Below, one piece after another: positions 48,844 through 57,829 of a stretch of 64,000 nucleotides of DNA; within the stretch, counting starts at the first letter, position 1, and the number at the start of each line of letters is the position of its first letter. The position numbers and the translations under genes are program-made. The notes under the pieces were generated by a model. The model had not been told where the DNA came from. It made no database searches and saw nothing but the letters and a program-made list of their open reading frames with translations. The stretch lies in contig CAWHLP010000043.1 of NCBI GenBank assembly GCA_963830205.1, positions 124,001 through 188,000 of the forward strand. Reading direction: 5' to 3'. The DNA is from CAVSRC01 sp963830205. GTDB lineage: Bacteria; Pseudomonadota; Alphaproteobacteria; Rhizobiales; Kaistiaceae.

Positions 48844-49358
48844 TGGCCTATTCGATCCGCCGCGCGCGGCCATCGGAATACGCTCTCCTGCCGGAGATCG
48901 AGCGCGCCGCCGGCACCCTGTTCGAGACGATCTCGTGGCCCGAACTCGGTTCGACCGAGCCTTTCAGCCTCGCCTTCATCGAGGCGGTTGGGCGGAGCGG
49001 CGCCATCTTCGTTGCCGCCGACAGTCAGGACGTGCCCGTCGGCTTCGCGCTCACCGCCTTCCTCGACCGCGCCCTTCACATCCACGAGCTGGACGTCGCC
49101 CCGCCGCACGGCCGCCGCGGCCTCGGCCGCCGGTTGATTGATGCGGCCTGCGCCTTCGCCAGGGCAGAAGGTGTCCCGGCCGTGACCCTCTCGACCTTTC
49201 GCGACATCCCCTGGAACGGCCCCTTCTACGCCACGGCCGGTTTCCGCGAGGTGCCGCGAAACCGATGGACCCCGGCCTTCCATCTGCTGCATCATCGCGA
49301 GGCGCAACTCGGGCTTCCCGTCGATCGCCGCTGTTTCATGCAGAAGGAGCTGGTGTGA
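48843..49358 (+). CDS. GNAT family N-acetyltransferase
   Basis: 171 residues. Acetyl-CoA motif PHGRRGLGRRLIDAAC with preceding beta-strand HIHELDVAP. It sits between trpC and moaC with one-base and three-base overlaps, so it is translated with them. In most relatives moaC follows trpC directly, so this is an insertion that kept coupling. Substrate unknown. Confidence 0.82.
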   Translation: MAYSIRRARPSEYALLPEIERAAGTLFETISWPELGSTEPFSLAFIEAVGRSGAIFVAADSQDVPVGFALTAFLDRALHIHELDVAPPHGRRGLGRRLIDAACAFARAEGVPAVTLSTFRDIPWNGPFYATAGFREVPRNRWTPAFHLLHHREAQLGLPVDRRCFMQKELV

Positions 49359-49846
49359 AAAAGACCCTCACCCATCTCGACAAGACCGGTGCTGCCAGCA
49401 TGGTCGATGTCGGCGCCAAGGCGGTGACCGAGCGCGTCGCCATCGCCGAGGGCGCGGTGACCATGCGCGCTGCCACGCTCGACCTCATCCTCTCCGGCAA
49501 TGCCAAGAAGGGCGACGTCATCGGCGCCGCCCGCATCGCCGGCATCATGGCGGCCAAGCGCACCCACGAGCTGATCCCGCTCGCCCATCCGCTCGGGCTG
49601 ACCTCGGTCGCGGTCGATATTGAGCCGGCTAACGACCTCCCCGGCCTGCGCGTCCGCGCCACCGCCAAGGTCGCCGGCAAGACCGGCGTCGAGATGGAGG
49701 CGCTGACCGCCGTCTCGGTCGCCTGCCTGACCATCTACGACATGGCCAAGGCGGTCGACCGCGGCATGACGATCACCGGCGTCCGCCTGATCGAGAAGCG
49801 CGGCGGCAAGTCCGGACATTGGCGCGCCAAGGAGGATCGCCGATGA
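49355..49846 (+). CDS. moaC: Cyclic pyranopterin monophosphate synthase
   Basis: 163 residues from a GTG start at 49355, with AGAAGGAG six bases upstream and an overlap with the GNAT stop (GTGA). Signatures: MVDVGAKAVTERVA, AGIMAAKRTHELIPLAHPLG and GVEMEALTAVSVACLTIYDM. Molybdenum cofactor biosynthesis. Confidence 0.95.
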   Translation: MKKTLTHLDKTGAASMVDVGAKAVTERVAIAEGAVTMRAATLDLILSGNAKKGDVIGAARIAGIMAAKRTHELIPLAHPLGLTSVAVDIEPANDLPGLRVRATAKVAGKTGVEMEALTAVSVACLTIYDMAKAVDRGMTITGVRLIEKRGGKSGHWRAKEDRR

Positions 49847-51054
49847 CCCCGCTCATTCCCGTCGACGAGGCCGTCGCCCGCATCATCGTCGGCACCGCCG
49901 CGACGGCGGCCGAGCATGTGGCACTGGCAGAGGCCGCCGGCCGCACGCTGGCCGAGCCGCTCAAGGCGCGGCGCGCCCAGCCGCCCTTCGATGCCTCCTC
50001 CATGGACGGCTACGCCGTGCGCGCCGCCGATGTCGCCGAGGTGCCGGCAACGCTCACGGTCGTCGGCATGTCCGCCGCCGGCCATCGCTACGATGGCACG
50101 GTGGGCAAAGGCGAGGCGGTGCGCATCTTCACCGGCGCCCCGGTGCCGCCCGGCGCCGACGCCATCCTCATCCAGGAGAACACCGAGGCCCGCGACGACG
50201 GCACCGTGACCGCCAAGGCAGCGGTCGCCGCCGGCCGCAACATTCGCAAGGCCGGCCTCGATTTCCAGGGGAACGCCGTTCTGCTCGAAGCCGGGCGCCG
50301 GCTCGCCATGCGTGAGATCGCGCTCGCCGCCGCGGCGGGCCACGCCCAGCTTCCCGTCCGCCGCAAGCCGGTGGTTGCCATCATCGCCACCGGCGACGAG
50401 CTGGTGCGGCCGGGCGACTTACCGACGCCCGACCAGATCTTCGCCGCCACCTCGCCGGGCCTCGCAGCCTTTGTGAACGCGCTCGGCGGTGAAGCCCATG
50501 ACCTCGGCATCGTCCGCGACGAGCGCGCCGCCATCACCCGGACGATCAAACAGGCCCTCGCGCTTCCCGCCGACGTGGTGCTCACCATCGGCGGCGCTTC
50601 GGTCGGCGACCACGATCTCGTCCAGGACGCGCTCAAAGATGCCGGCCTCACCCTCGATTTCTGGCGGGTCGCCATGCGTCCGGGCAAGCCGCTGATGTTC
50701 GGCCGCATCGATGGGACCCGCGTGCTCGGCCTCCCCGGCAACCCGGTGTCGAGCCTGGTCTGCGCCGTCCTCTTCGTGCGGCCGCTGATCGCCGCTCTGC
50801 TCGGCCAGCCGCAGCGCGACCCGACCGAGTCCGCCACGCTCGGCGCCGACCTGCCGGAGAACGACAGCCGGCAGGATTACGTCCGCGCGCGGCTCGCCAC
50901 CCGCCGCGGCGAACTGCCCGCGGCCATGCCCCTGCCCGTCCAGGATTCCTCCATGCTGGGCGTGCTTTCGACCGCCGACTGCCTGATCGTGCGCCCGCCC
51001 CACGCTCCGGCGGCCAAGCGCGGCGAGCCTTGCCGGATCATCCCGCTCCCCTGA
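49843..51054 (+). CDS. moeA: Molybdopterin molybdotransferase
   Basis: 403 residues. PPFDASSMDGYAVRAADV near the N-terminus, IFTGAPVPPGADAILIQEN, the molybdenum-insertion domain with VAIIATGDELV and TIGGASVGDHDLV, and GLPGNPVSSLVCAVLFV. Inserts molybdate into molybdopterin. Its ATG overlaps the moaC stop. Confidence 0.95.
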   Translation: MTPLIPVDEAVARIIVGTAATAAEHVALAEAAGRTLAEPLKARRAQPPFDASSMDGYAVRAADVAEVPATLTVVGMSAAGHRYDGTVGKGEAVRIFTGAPVPPGADAILIQENTEARDDGTVTAKAAVAAGRNIRKAGLDFQGNAVLLEAGRRLAMREIALAAAAGHAQLPVRRKPVVAIIATGDELVRPGDLPTPDQIFAATSPGLAAFVNALGGEAHDLGIVRDERAAITRTIKQALALPADVVLTIGGASVGDHDLVQDALKDAGLTLDFWRVAMRPGKPLMFGRIDGTRVLGLPGNPVSSLVCAVLFVRPLIAALLGQPQRDPTESATLGADLPENDSRQDYVRARLATRRGELPAAMPLPVQDSSMLGVLSTADCLIVRPPHAPAAKRGEPCRIIPLP

Positions 51055-51158
51055 GCGGCCACCGGCGGCGCCTTGCGACTTAAGGTTAAGGAAGGATTTC
51101 CGTGGACGGTGGCCTTTGCCGTCACCAGAATCTGGTGGACCAGCAGAAGGCAACGGCC

Positions 51159-51506
51159 ATGGAACTCACTGAGCGCCGGCGCGAAAGACGTCAGATCGTC
51201 TACCTGGGTGCCGAGGTCAGCTACAACCAGCAGCGTTCGAGCATGGATTGCGTCGTGCGCAACATGGCGCCATCCGGGGCGATGGTCATCTTCGCCGACC
51301 GCACTCCGTTCCCCGCGGAGCTTGACCTGCACGTTCCGCAGCGCGGCCGTTCCTTCCGCGGCACGGTCATCTGGCGCCGCCTCGACCGCGCCGGACTGGC
51401 GCTTGAGCCGCTGCCGGCGAACGAACCGCTCGACGACGTCCGCCGCGAGCACGCGCTGAAGAAAGAGAACCGCACGCTCCGCCGTCAGCTCGGCCTGCCC
51501 GTCTGA
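51159..51506 (+). CDS. Small PilZ-domain protein
   Basis: 115 residues, close to a single PilZ domain. RRRERRQIVYL provides the RxxxR c-di-GMP motif. VVRNMAPSGAMVIF corresponds to the NxSxxG-type second motif, here with N-M-A-P-S-G. A short charged helix follows at the C-terminus. Probably a c-di-GMP effector, possibly served by the GGDEF-EAL protein at 11975. Confidence 0.75.
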   Translation: MELTERRRERRQIVYLGAEVSYNQQRSSMDCVVRNMAPSGAMVIFADRTPFPAELDLHVPQRGRSFRGTVIWRRLDRAGLALEPLPANEPLDDVRREHALKKENRTLRRQLGLPV

Positions 51507-51714
51507 CCACTCGGCCTCGCCGCGCGACCCACCCCTGAAAACCCGACCGGACTGCACGGGCGCCTACCCTGCCGCCTCCGCGCCGCCCCGACGCCCGCCT
51601 GGGTGGGAGCGGCACGTGGCGTTCGATACCGATCGGGCTGTTCAATTCGAGACATCGGCCGCGTCAGGGAATGCGCAAGAATACGTGTCGCACCACGCTG
51701 TCGGAGCACAGCGC

Positions 51715-51963
51715 ATGAGACCATACCGCATCGTCCCAGACATGGATTTCATCGTGCGGCGGCTCCACGCCGGCGACCGGCTCGTCGGACCGGTCACCGT
51801 TCCCCAGCCGGGCTCCAGCCGCCAACCACGTCCGTGGGGCTTCGTCAGCGGCGCCCGCGCCGACAAGCGCTCTGTCGATGGGCTCGCTGCCCGTGGTGTC
51901 GTCGCCGTCGAGGAAAAGGACGGTCACCGGCGCGCCTGGCTTGTCGCCGAAGACGAGTCATGA
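51715..51963 (+). CDS. Doubtful small hypothetical protein
   Basis: 82 residues from the ATG at 51715 (MRPYRIVPDMDFIVRRLHAG); the frame is open from 51616. The sequence looks like a folded protein (GFVSGARADKRSVDGLAARG, VEEKDGHRRAWLVAEDE), but I know no family and there is no strong ribosome site. Confidence 0.35.
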   Translation: MRPYRIVPDMDFIVRRLHAGDRLVGPVTVPQPGSSRQPRPWGFVSGARADKRSVDGLAARGVVAVEEKDGHRRAWLVAEDES

Positions 51964-52324
51964 AGAGGGCCCGTTCAGCGCCTTTCATGCTCCGATAGGG
52001 ACAGGAACGTACGGCAAGGGCGAGTCCTCCCCGCAAGCCTCTGAGAACGTCAATCCCGTGTCCTATGCCATACGGCGGCCACCCGGACAGCCGAAACCCG
52101 CGAGGCCCGCGCCACGGCCACCCCGCTTCGACTGATCAGCTTGACCGCTTCAAGCTTGAACTCGGGCGTGAACTTCTGTCGCTCCATGACCAACCGCGGT
52201 TCCATCAAAACACCTGACTGAGCATCTTCGGAACCGGCAGCAGCTCACCGTCTCAGTCTTGGCGAAGTGCAGTCTCCCATCGTCGACACTGCACAACACA
52301 CGCCGGCTCATTGGCGAACCGCGG
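51964..52324. other. Gene-free junction between the moa/PilZ region and the gas vesicle cluster
   Basis: 360 bases without an intact gene. The middle holds an IS3-type transposase remnant (52100-52187). The rest shows no recognised gene, hairpin terminator or RNA. The gvpK stop follows at 52325. Confidence 0.6.
52100..52187 (-). mobile_element. IS3-family transposase OrfA remnant
   Basis: Reading left from an ATG at 52187, the translation begins MERQKFTPEFKLEAVKLISR, the hallmark N-terminus of IS3-family OrfA helix-turn-helix proteins. It then degenerates within about 25 residues. No OrfB and no clear terminal inverted repeats are visible. It marks past mobile-element activity at the edge of the gas vesicle cluster. 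Confidence 0.75.
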
Positions 52325-52705
52325 CTACAGCAGATCGTCAATCGAGCCCAGGTTCAGGGTCAAGTCCTCACCTTCCAGATCGAAGACCACCTTGAGTTCT
52401 TTCATGCGCGTCTCGAGTGCGATCAGTGTCTGCCCCAGGCGCTCGATCTCATCGTCACTGAGCGTACCGTTTTCGACGCGACGCACGGCCTGCTTCTCGA
52501 TGACCTGGCGCAGCAATTCGACGACCGTCAGCACCAGCTTCGCCAGGCCGCGTTCGACCTTCTGCGGATCGATGGTGATGCGCCGCGGCTCCGCCGGGCG
52601 ATCGTCGCTGAATACCTTCGCCAGGCGGTCGAGCCCGGCGTCTTCCTCCGGGGCATAGAGCACCTTGGTGCCGTTCGGCCGCGCAAGATCAGTGGAGATA
52701 GCCAT
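52325..52705 (-). CDS. gvpK: Gas vesicle protein GvpK
   Basis: 126 residues from the ATG at 52705, with GAGAGGA eight bases upstream. It carries the GvpK signature ITIDPQKVERGLAKLVLTVV, LLRQVIEKQAVRRVENGTLS, IERLGQTLIAL and the acidic end LEGEDLTLNLGSID. GvpK is a conserved accessory protein needed for gas vesicle assembly. It is the last gene of the cluster and overlaps the preceding GvpF/L gene by 17 bases. Confidence 0.95.
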   Translation of the reverse strand: MAISTDLARPNGTKVLYAPEEDAGLDRLAKVFSDDRPAEPRRITIDPQKVERGLAKLVLTVVELLRQVIEKQAVRRVENGTLSDDEIERLGQTLIALETRMKELKVVFDLEGEDLTLNLGSIDDLL

Positions 52706-53429
52706 GACTATCCTCTCCATTCGCTCTTTCGCCGGCCTGGGGACTGACAAAGGAATAGGGCGGCCACGGGCCGGTGCACAGCAACGCCAGCTTGGGATGC
52801 GCCTCGGCGAGCTGGCAAACGGCCTGCCGAAATGTCTCGGTCGCGTCCCGCGGCACTAGAAATGCCGCCGCGATCCAGTCGCGATCGGCTGTCCCGGCAT
52901 CGAAACGGCTGGCCGTCGCCAGGCGCTTGAGAACGGCGTGCATCGCGCGCGCCGTCTCCATTGCGGCCGCACGCCGTCGTTCGCGAACCTGCACCGCCGC
53001 GAACTTCGTCATGAGATAGGCGGTGCCGGACGTTGCGATTGGCTCTTTGGGCGCCACGCTCATGTCCTCGACACCGACGGCGAGCGGCACAAAACGGACG
53101 CCGATCTCGACCTGGCCCTGGATGCGGGCGATGTCGTCGGTGAACTGCCTGTAGGCGCGGCACAGCATATCGGTGACGGCGCGTGCCGACGGCAGTATCG
53201 TGCCGTAGCGCACTGGCAGAACCGTGCGGCGCTCCATCAGCGCCTCAATCACCGCCTCGTAGCGCCACAGCACTTCTGCGCTGGCCGGCGGCGGCTCGCC
53301 GTCATGGCTGCTGATCACAGCGCCTATATCGTGCCAGACGATTGGGGCGAGCTCCGCATCGTCGAGACCCAATTGGGCCGGCAGCGGCATCTCCGGCAGA
53401 TCGGTGATGGCGTATAGACAGATGGTCAT
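52689..53429 (-). CDS. GvpL/GvpF family gas vesicle protein (paralogue 1)
   Basis: 246 residues beginning MTICLYAITDLPEMPLPAQL. GvpF/L hallmarks are the early YAI strand, the ERRTVLPVRYGTILPSARAV motif and the C-terminal TGPWPPYSFVS. GvpF/L proteins bind the GvpA nucleus during assembly. Four-base overlap with the short GvpA-family gene upstream. One of four paralogues here. Confidence 0.9.
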   Translation of the reverse strand: MTICLYAITDLPEMPLPAQLGLDDAELAPIVWHDIGAVISSHDGEPPPASAEVLWRYEAVIEALMERRTVLPVRYGTILPSARAVTDMLCRAYRQFTDDIARIQGQVEIGVRFVPLAVGVEDMSVAPKEPIATSGTAYLMTKFAAVQVRERRRAAAMETARAMHAVLKRLATASRFDAGTADRDWIAAAFLVPRDATETFRQAVCQLAEAHPKLALLCTGPWPPYSFVSPQAGERANGEDSHGYLH

Positions 53430-53650
53430 GACCCGGGCCTTGCGATCTCGCGACTTCTGGCAGCCGAGTCCTCGCGCAGCCCTTCCAGCGTATCGACCGA
53501 GGCGACCAACAGCTTCAGCCCGACATAGACCAGATCGACGCCGGCGACCGAAATCGTCGCGTCGCCCCATACCACGACGCCCTTGGTCAGCGCCCGATCG
53601 AGCAGCTCCGCCAGGGCAAGGTCGTTCCTATCGCGTGAACACGGCGCCAT
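53426..53650 (-). CDS. Short GvpA/GvpJ/GvpM-family gas vesicle protein
   Basis: 74 residues with the GvpA-family core LAELLDRALTKGVVVWGDAT, ISVAGVDLVYVGLKLLVAS. The V-W-G-D-A motif in place of the GvpA D-A-W-V-R, and a VDLVYV strand, point to the minor GvpM/J/S-like group and not to the main shell protein. Overlaps both neighbours, so translation is coupled. Confidence 0.85.
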   Translation of the reverse strand: MAPCSRDRNDLALAELLDRALTKGVVVWGDATISVAGVDLVYVGLKLLVASVDTLEGLREDSAARSREIARPGS

Positions 53651-54503
53651 CGACAGCCTCCTCGTCCTCGTCGGGCGACACGAAATGATAGGCAGGCCAT
53701 GGCCCGGTCACTTCGAGCACGAAGCCGTCGGTAGAAAGCTCCCCTTCAAATTGCGCCACGGTCCGCTTGAAGGCGCCGGTCGCGTCCTTGTCGACGAGAT
53801 AGGCGGCATTCATCGCTAGTGCCGCGCCGGCACCATCGTCGACCGGCACCCGCACCTGAACCTGCACCGCATTGCGCGCCGCGGCAGCGAGCCGCTCATG
53901 GCAGCGCGCGACGACTTTGGCGGTATAGGCGCGCCCCTGATCCTCGACGGCGCTATCGTAGCGCTTCTGCAAGAAGAACTGGGTGCCCGGCGTGGCACTC
54001 ATAAGCGTCTTGCGCATGCCGCGGATCGCCGGCACAGCGTCTTCGACGCGGCGGCGCAGCGCCGACAACTCGCAATAGAGCTTCACCCCCCATTCGGCAG
54101 CATCCTTGATGCGGTCGAACGCCTGGTCGAAGCGGGCACGCTGGCGGGTGAGAATCCCCGGCACGTCTGCCACATCCGGGCAGGTCGTGCCGAAGCGGAA
54201 GGGTATCAGGGCAAACCGCGTGCAAAGCTCTTTCAGCACCTCGTCATGCGCCACGACCCGGGCCCGCAGCCAATCGGCATCGGCCGATGCAGCGCGTAGC
54301 GCGTCGCCGCTGAACTGGTCGGCCAGGACCGTGCTGACAAGCGCCGCCATGTCGCCGTGCGGCACCAGCCGGACGGCGGCTTCGGGGACGATCCCTTCGT
54401 GGCGGAGCGACGAGGGCTTGGTGTCGGGCGCGACGCGGACGACGCCGTAAAGATAAACGACGCTGTCCTCCGCAGCAGCCTTGCGCGCGCGCGCGGCGGT
54501 CAC
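53628..54503 (-). CDS. GvpL/GvpF family gas vesicle protein (paralogue 2)
   Basis: 291 residues: VVYLYGVVRVAPDTKPSSL start, FALIPFRFGTTCPDVADV in the middle, MNAAYLVDKDATGAFKRTV, and the C-terminal EVTGPWPAYHFVSPDEDEE. All are GvpF/L family features. Overlaps the J-domain GvpF/L gene by four bases. Confidence 0.9.
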   Translation of the reverse strand: MTAARARKAAAEDSVVYLYGVVRVAPDTKPSSLRHEGIVPEAAVRLVPHGDMAALVSTVLADQFSGDALRAASADADWLRARVVAHDEVLKELCTRFALIPFRFGTTCPDVADVPGILTRQRARFDQAFDRIKDAAEWGVKLYCELSALRRRVEDAVPAIRGMRKTLMSATPGTQFFLQKRYDSAVEDQGRAYTAKVVARCHERLAAAARNAVQVQVRVPVDDGAGAALAMNAAYLVDKDATGAFKRTVAQFEGELSTDGFVLEVTGPWPAYHFVSPDEDEEAVDGAVFTR

Positions 54504-55583
54504 GGCCGTCCCTCCGCCGCCGAGGCCGCCAGTTCCTGGCGACGCACCGCCACCACGACCGCGCTTTCGACCGTCCCGCGGTCGAACCGGTAGCCGCTGT
54601 CCGCTTGGTACCCGCCATTTGCCGCGGGCAATGCCTCGGCATAGGCGAGCAAAGCCTTGTACGCGTCGATGAGCCGTGCCGCTTGCCGCCTGTCGATCGG
54701 CGTCGCGGCCGAGACATCGGGATGGCTCTGGCGGATCAGCCGGCGATACGCCGCCTTGATTTCGACGAGCTTCGCTCTGTCACCGAGGCGGAGCGCCCGA
54801 CGGGCGTGATCGACCACTTCATAGGACTGCAGCGTCACCTCGACCGTGGCAAAGCTGCTGGGCGGCAGCGGGCCGACAGAGCGGAAATTGAGCCGGCCGC
54901 CGAATTCCTCGTCGAGTTCCGCAAGCTGACGGTCGAACGCCTCGCTGGCCGGCTCCGGCAGCAACAGCGCCACGTTGGCCACCATGCGGTCATCCATCAA
55001 TGCGTTCTCGACCATATCGGCGGCAATCGGCCGGAGGGCCGCCATGATGCGGTTTCGATAGGCTTCGCGTCTGCGGTCGATCAACTCCTTGACGAACTTC
55101 CCCAATGCGATTCTTGCGTCGTTGCCCGCCTCGGCCGGCTGTGCGGCGACCTCGGCCTTGAGCCGGATGACGGCGTCCTCCTGGGCAACCTCACCCAGGA
55201 CGTCGTCCAGGCTCCACGACACGATCAGCTCGATCTGAACGTGCTCGGCCAGTTCGGCGAGCCGGGGCGCCAGCACCCCTTCTCCGCGCATCAACAGCCT
55301 GGTCACGGCCGCCTCGTCGGGCAAGATCGTCCCGAACTTGACCGGCAGCGTCGGTCCGCTGCGCATGACCGCTTCCACGACGCGCTGATGGGCCAGGAGA
55401 TAACGAACCGCGTCTTCGCGCGGCAAGTCATGGAAATCGAGAGGCGGCGCCGCGCCGACGACTGCGGCAAGCCCGTTGCCGCGGATGGTGCCGACCTGCG
55501 GATCGGCGGGCGACAGGCCAGCGACCGCAAATGGTCTTCAAATCTGCTGCCGGGACGATGGCGTAGACATAGATGCCGGTCAT
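54500..55583 (-). CDS. GvpF/L protein fused to a C-terminal DnaJ (J) domain, frameshifted
   Basis: 360 residues after removing one base near 55530 (ttt run), which joins MTGIYVYAIVPAADLKTI to AVAGLSPADPQVG. Residues 1 to about 250 form a GvpF/L domain (MRSGPTLPVKFGTILPDEAA, VGPLPPSSFATVEV). Residues about 255-315 form a J-domain: helix II IKAAYRRLIRQSHPDV with the HPD loop at about 287-289, then helix III RLIDAYKALLAYAE. The HPD triad suggests it can stimulate a DnaK-type Hsp70. Overlaps the CDC48-like gene by four bases. Confidence 0.88.
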
Positions 55584-57760
55584 GACTGGGTTCCGTTCGT
55601 CTCGCGGGCGGCAAGCGCCATTTCGAAGTGCCTCTCGGTGACCGTGAGCTTCCGCAATTGCGCCTTGGTTCGCTCGGCCGGGGTGCCCTCTGGCGCGCGA
55701 GGAGCCTTCTTTCCAGTCGGATCGACGATCTCGCGGATCGCGAAGAGCGCCGCCTGGCGGCAAAGACCTTCGAGATCAGCGCCGACGAGGCCTTCGGTGT
55801 TGTTCACGAGCGTCTCGGTATTCACATCCTTGGCCAGCGGCATGTGCCTCATCTGGACGCCCAGGATCGCGCGCCGCGCCGCCGCATCGGGCGTCGGCAG
55901 CTCGACGAGAAACTCCAGCCGCCCGGGACGTAAAAGGGCGGGGTCGAGGAGATCGAGCCGATTGGTCGCGGCGAGAACGACCACCCCCTTGAGGTCCTCG
56001 ATGCCGTCGAGTTCGGTGAGCAACTGCGCCACCACCCGCTCGGTGACCTGACTACCGCCGTTGCCGCCGCGCCGGGGCGCCAGCGCGTCGATCTCATCGA
56101 AGAAGATGATGCAGGGAGCCGCCTGGCGCGCCTTGCGAAACACCTCGCGCACGCCGCGCTCGGATTCGCCGATCCACATGCTGAGGAGCTGGGGACCTTT
56201 GACGGCGATGAAGTTCGCCTCGGTTTCGCCGGCGAGCGCCTTGGCAAGCAGCGTCTTGCCCGTGCCGGGGGCGCCGTAAAGCACGACGCCCTTGGGGGCG
56301 CGAACGCCGGCCTGCCGGAAGAGCGCGTCGTATTTGAGCTGCCAGAGGACGACCTCGGTCAGGAGCTTCTTGACCTCGTCCGCTCCGCCGACGTCGTCCC
56401 AGCGCAGGTCCGAGATCTCGGTGGCGACTTCGCGCAGCGCCGACGGCTCGACTTCCGCCAGAGCGCTTTCGAAATCGGCTCCTTCGATCTTGAGCGCGGC
56501 CAGCTTGTCGTAGGGAATCTCGGTCTTCCTGAAGTCGATGTCGGGCATGAGGCGCCGCAGCGCGCTCATCGCAGCCTCGCGGCACAGCGCCGCCAGGTCG
56601 GCGCCGACGAATCCGTGTGTGATGCCGGCGAGCCGCTCGAGGTCGACGGCATCGGCAAGCGGCATGCCCCGGCTATGGATTTCCAGGGCCTCCCGGCGCC
56701 CCTCCTTGTCCGGGATGCCGATCTCGATTTCGCGGTCGAAACGTCCAGGACGACGCAGCGCCGGATCGAGAGCGTTGGGAATGTTGGTGGCGGCGATGAT
56801 CACCACCTGCCCGCGCGACTCCAGACCGTCCATCAGGGCAAGGAGCTGGGCCACGACGCGGCGTTCGACCTGGCGATCGCCGCTCATCTCCTCGCGCTTG
56901 GGCGCGATGGCATCGATCTCGTCGATGAAGATGATGGCCGGCGCGTTGCGCTCCGCCTCGTCGAACATCTTGCGCAGTTGCGCCTCGCTCGCACCGTAGA
57001 ACTTGTCGATGATTTCGGGACCGTTGACGTGGATGAAATGCACGTTGGCTTCGTGGGCGATCGCGCGCGCGATCAGCGTCTTGCCGGTGCCGGGTGGGCC
57101 GTAGAGGAGAACGCCCTTGGGCGCATCGATGCCGAGATGGGCGAAGACCTCGGGGTATTTGAGCGGCAGTTCGATAATCTCGCGGACGCGGGCCACCTCC
57201 CTGTGCAGGCCGCCGATGTCCTCGTAGGTGATGGCATCGCGGCGCGCAGCGGCGCCCTCGCTGGTGATCGTGGTGGCTGGTCCGACGATGACGGCCCCCG
57301 TTGGCGCCACCTTGCTGACGATGAAATTGCGCATTTGCGTGCCGATTGGATTGACGCGCACGCGGTCGCCGGCAACCATCGGGATGCCGTCGAGCAGTCG
57401 GGTCAGATAGCGGCCTTCGAGCCCGGCGGCGGCACGCCCGGGCGCGTCGGTCGGCGCCAGCGTGATCGCACGCGCCGGCTTCGCCTCGGCGCGACGGACG
57501 GTCACCTGCTCGCCCAGACCGGTACCGGCATTGGCCCGGGCAATGCCGTCGATCTGAATCAAGTGCTTGCCGCGCAACTCGGCATGTGTCGGCATGACGC
57601 GCGCAACGGTCGTCTGCTTGGCGACGACCTCGATCACGTCGCCGATCTCGACGCCGAGTTCGGTCATGTCCTTCGGGTCCAGCCGAGCGAGACCGCGGCC
57701 GACATCCTTGGGGAGCGCTTCCGCAACACGATAGGTCGAATCGGCCTTCCCGCTATCCAT
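55580..57760 (-). CDS. CDC48/VCP-type double AAA ATPase
   Basis: 726 residues. The N-terminal substrate-binding double-psi barrel (residues about 10-165) is followed by the D1 ATPase, with Walker A GPPGTGKT at 221-228, Walker B FIDEID and RRPGR. The D2 ATPase has Walker A GAPGTGKT at 496-503, Walker B FFDEID and RPGRLEF. All catalytic motifs are intact, so it should be an active hexameric unfoldase. It lies inside the gas vesicle operon, between gvpJ and the J-domain GvpF/L gene. GAGGTGACC before the ATG is the ribosome site. Confidence 0.95.
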   Translation of the reverse strand: MDSGKADSTYRVAEALPKDVGRGLARLDPKDMTELGVEIGDVIEVVAKQTTVARVMPTHAELRGKHLIQIDGIARANAGTGLGEQVTVRRAEAKPARAITLAPTDAPGRAAAGLEGRYLTRLLDGIPMVAGDRVRVNPIGTQMRNFIVSKVAPTGAVIVGPATTITSEGAAARRDAITYEDIGGLHREVARVREIIELPLKYPEVFAHLGIDAPKGVLLYGPPGTGKTLIARAIAHEANVHFIHVNGPEIIDKFYGASEAQLRKMFDEAERNAPAIIFIDEIDAIAPKREEMSGDRQVERRVVAQLLALMDGLESRGQVVIIAATNIPNALDPALRRPGRFDREIEIGIPDKEGRREALEIHSRGMPLADAVDLERLAGITHGFVGADLAALCREAAMSALRRLMPDIDFRKTEIPYDKLAALKIEGADFESALAEVEPSALREVATEISDLRWDDVGGADEVKKLLTEVVLWQLKYDALFRQAGVRAPKGVVLYGAPGTGKTLLAKALAGETEANFIAVKGPQLLSMWIGESERGVREVFRKARQAAPCIIFFDEIDALAPRRGGNGGSQVTERVVAQLLTELDGIEDLKGVVVLAATNRLDLLDPALLRPGRLEFLVELPTPDAAARRAILGVQMRHMPLAKDVNTETLVNNTEGLVGADLEGLCRQAALFAIREIVDPTGKKAPRAPEGTPAERTKAQLRKLTVTERHFEMALAARETNGTQS

Positions 57761-57829
57761 GGTCACCTCTCTCACAGTCCACCGGCCGACATTCCGGACA
57801 TGAACCCATCATCGTCACCCGCGTCCGCC

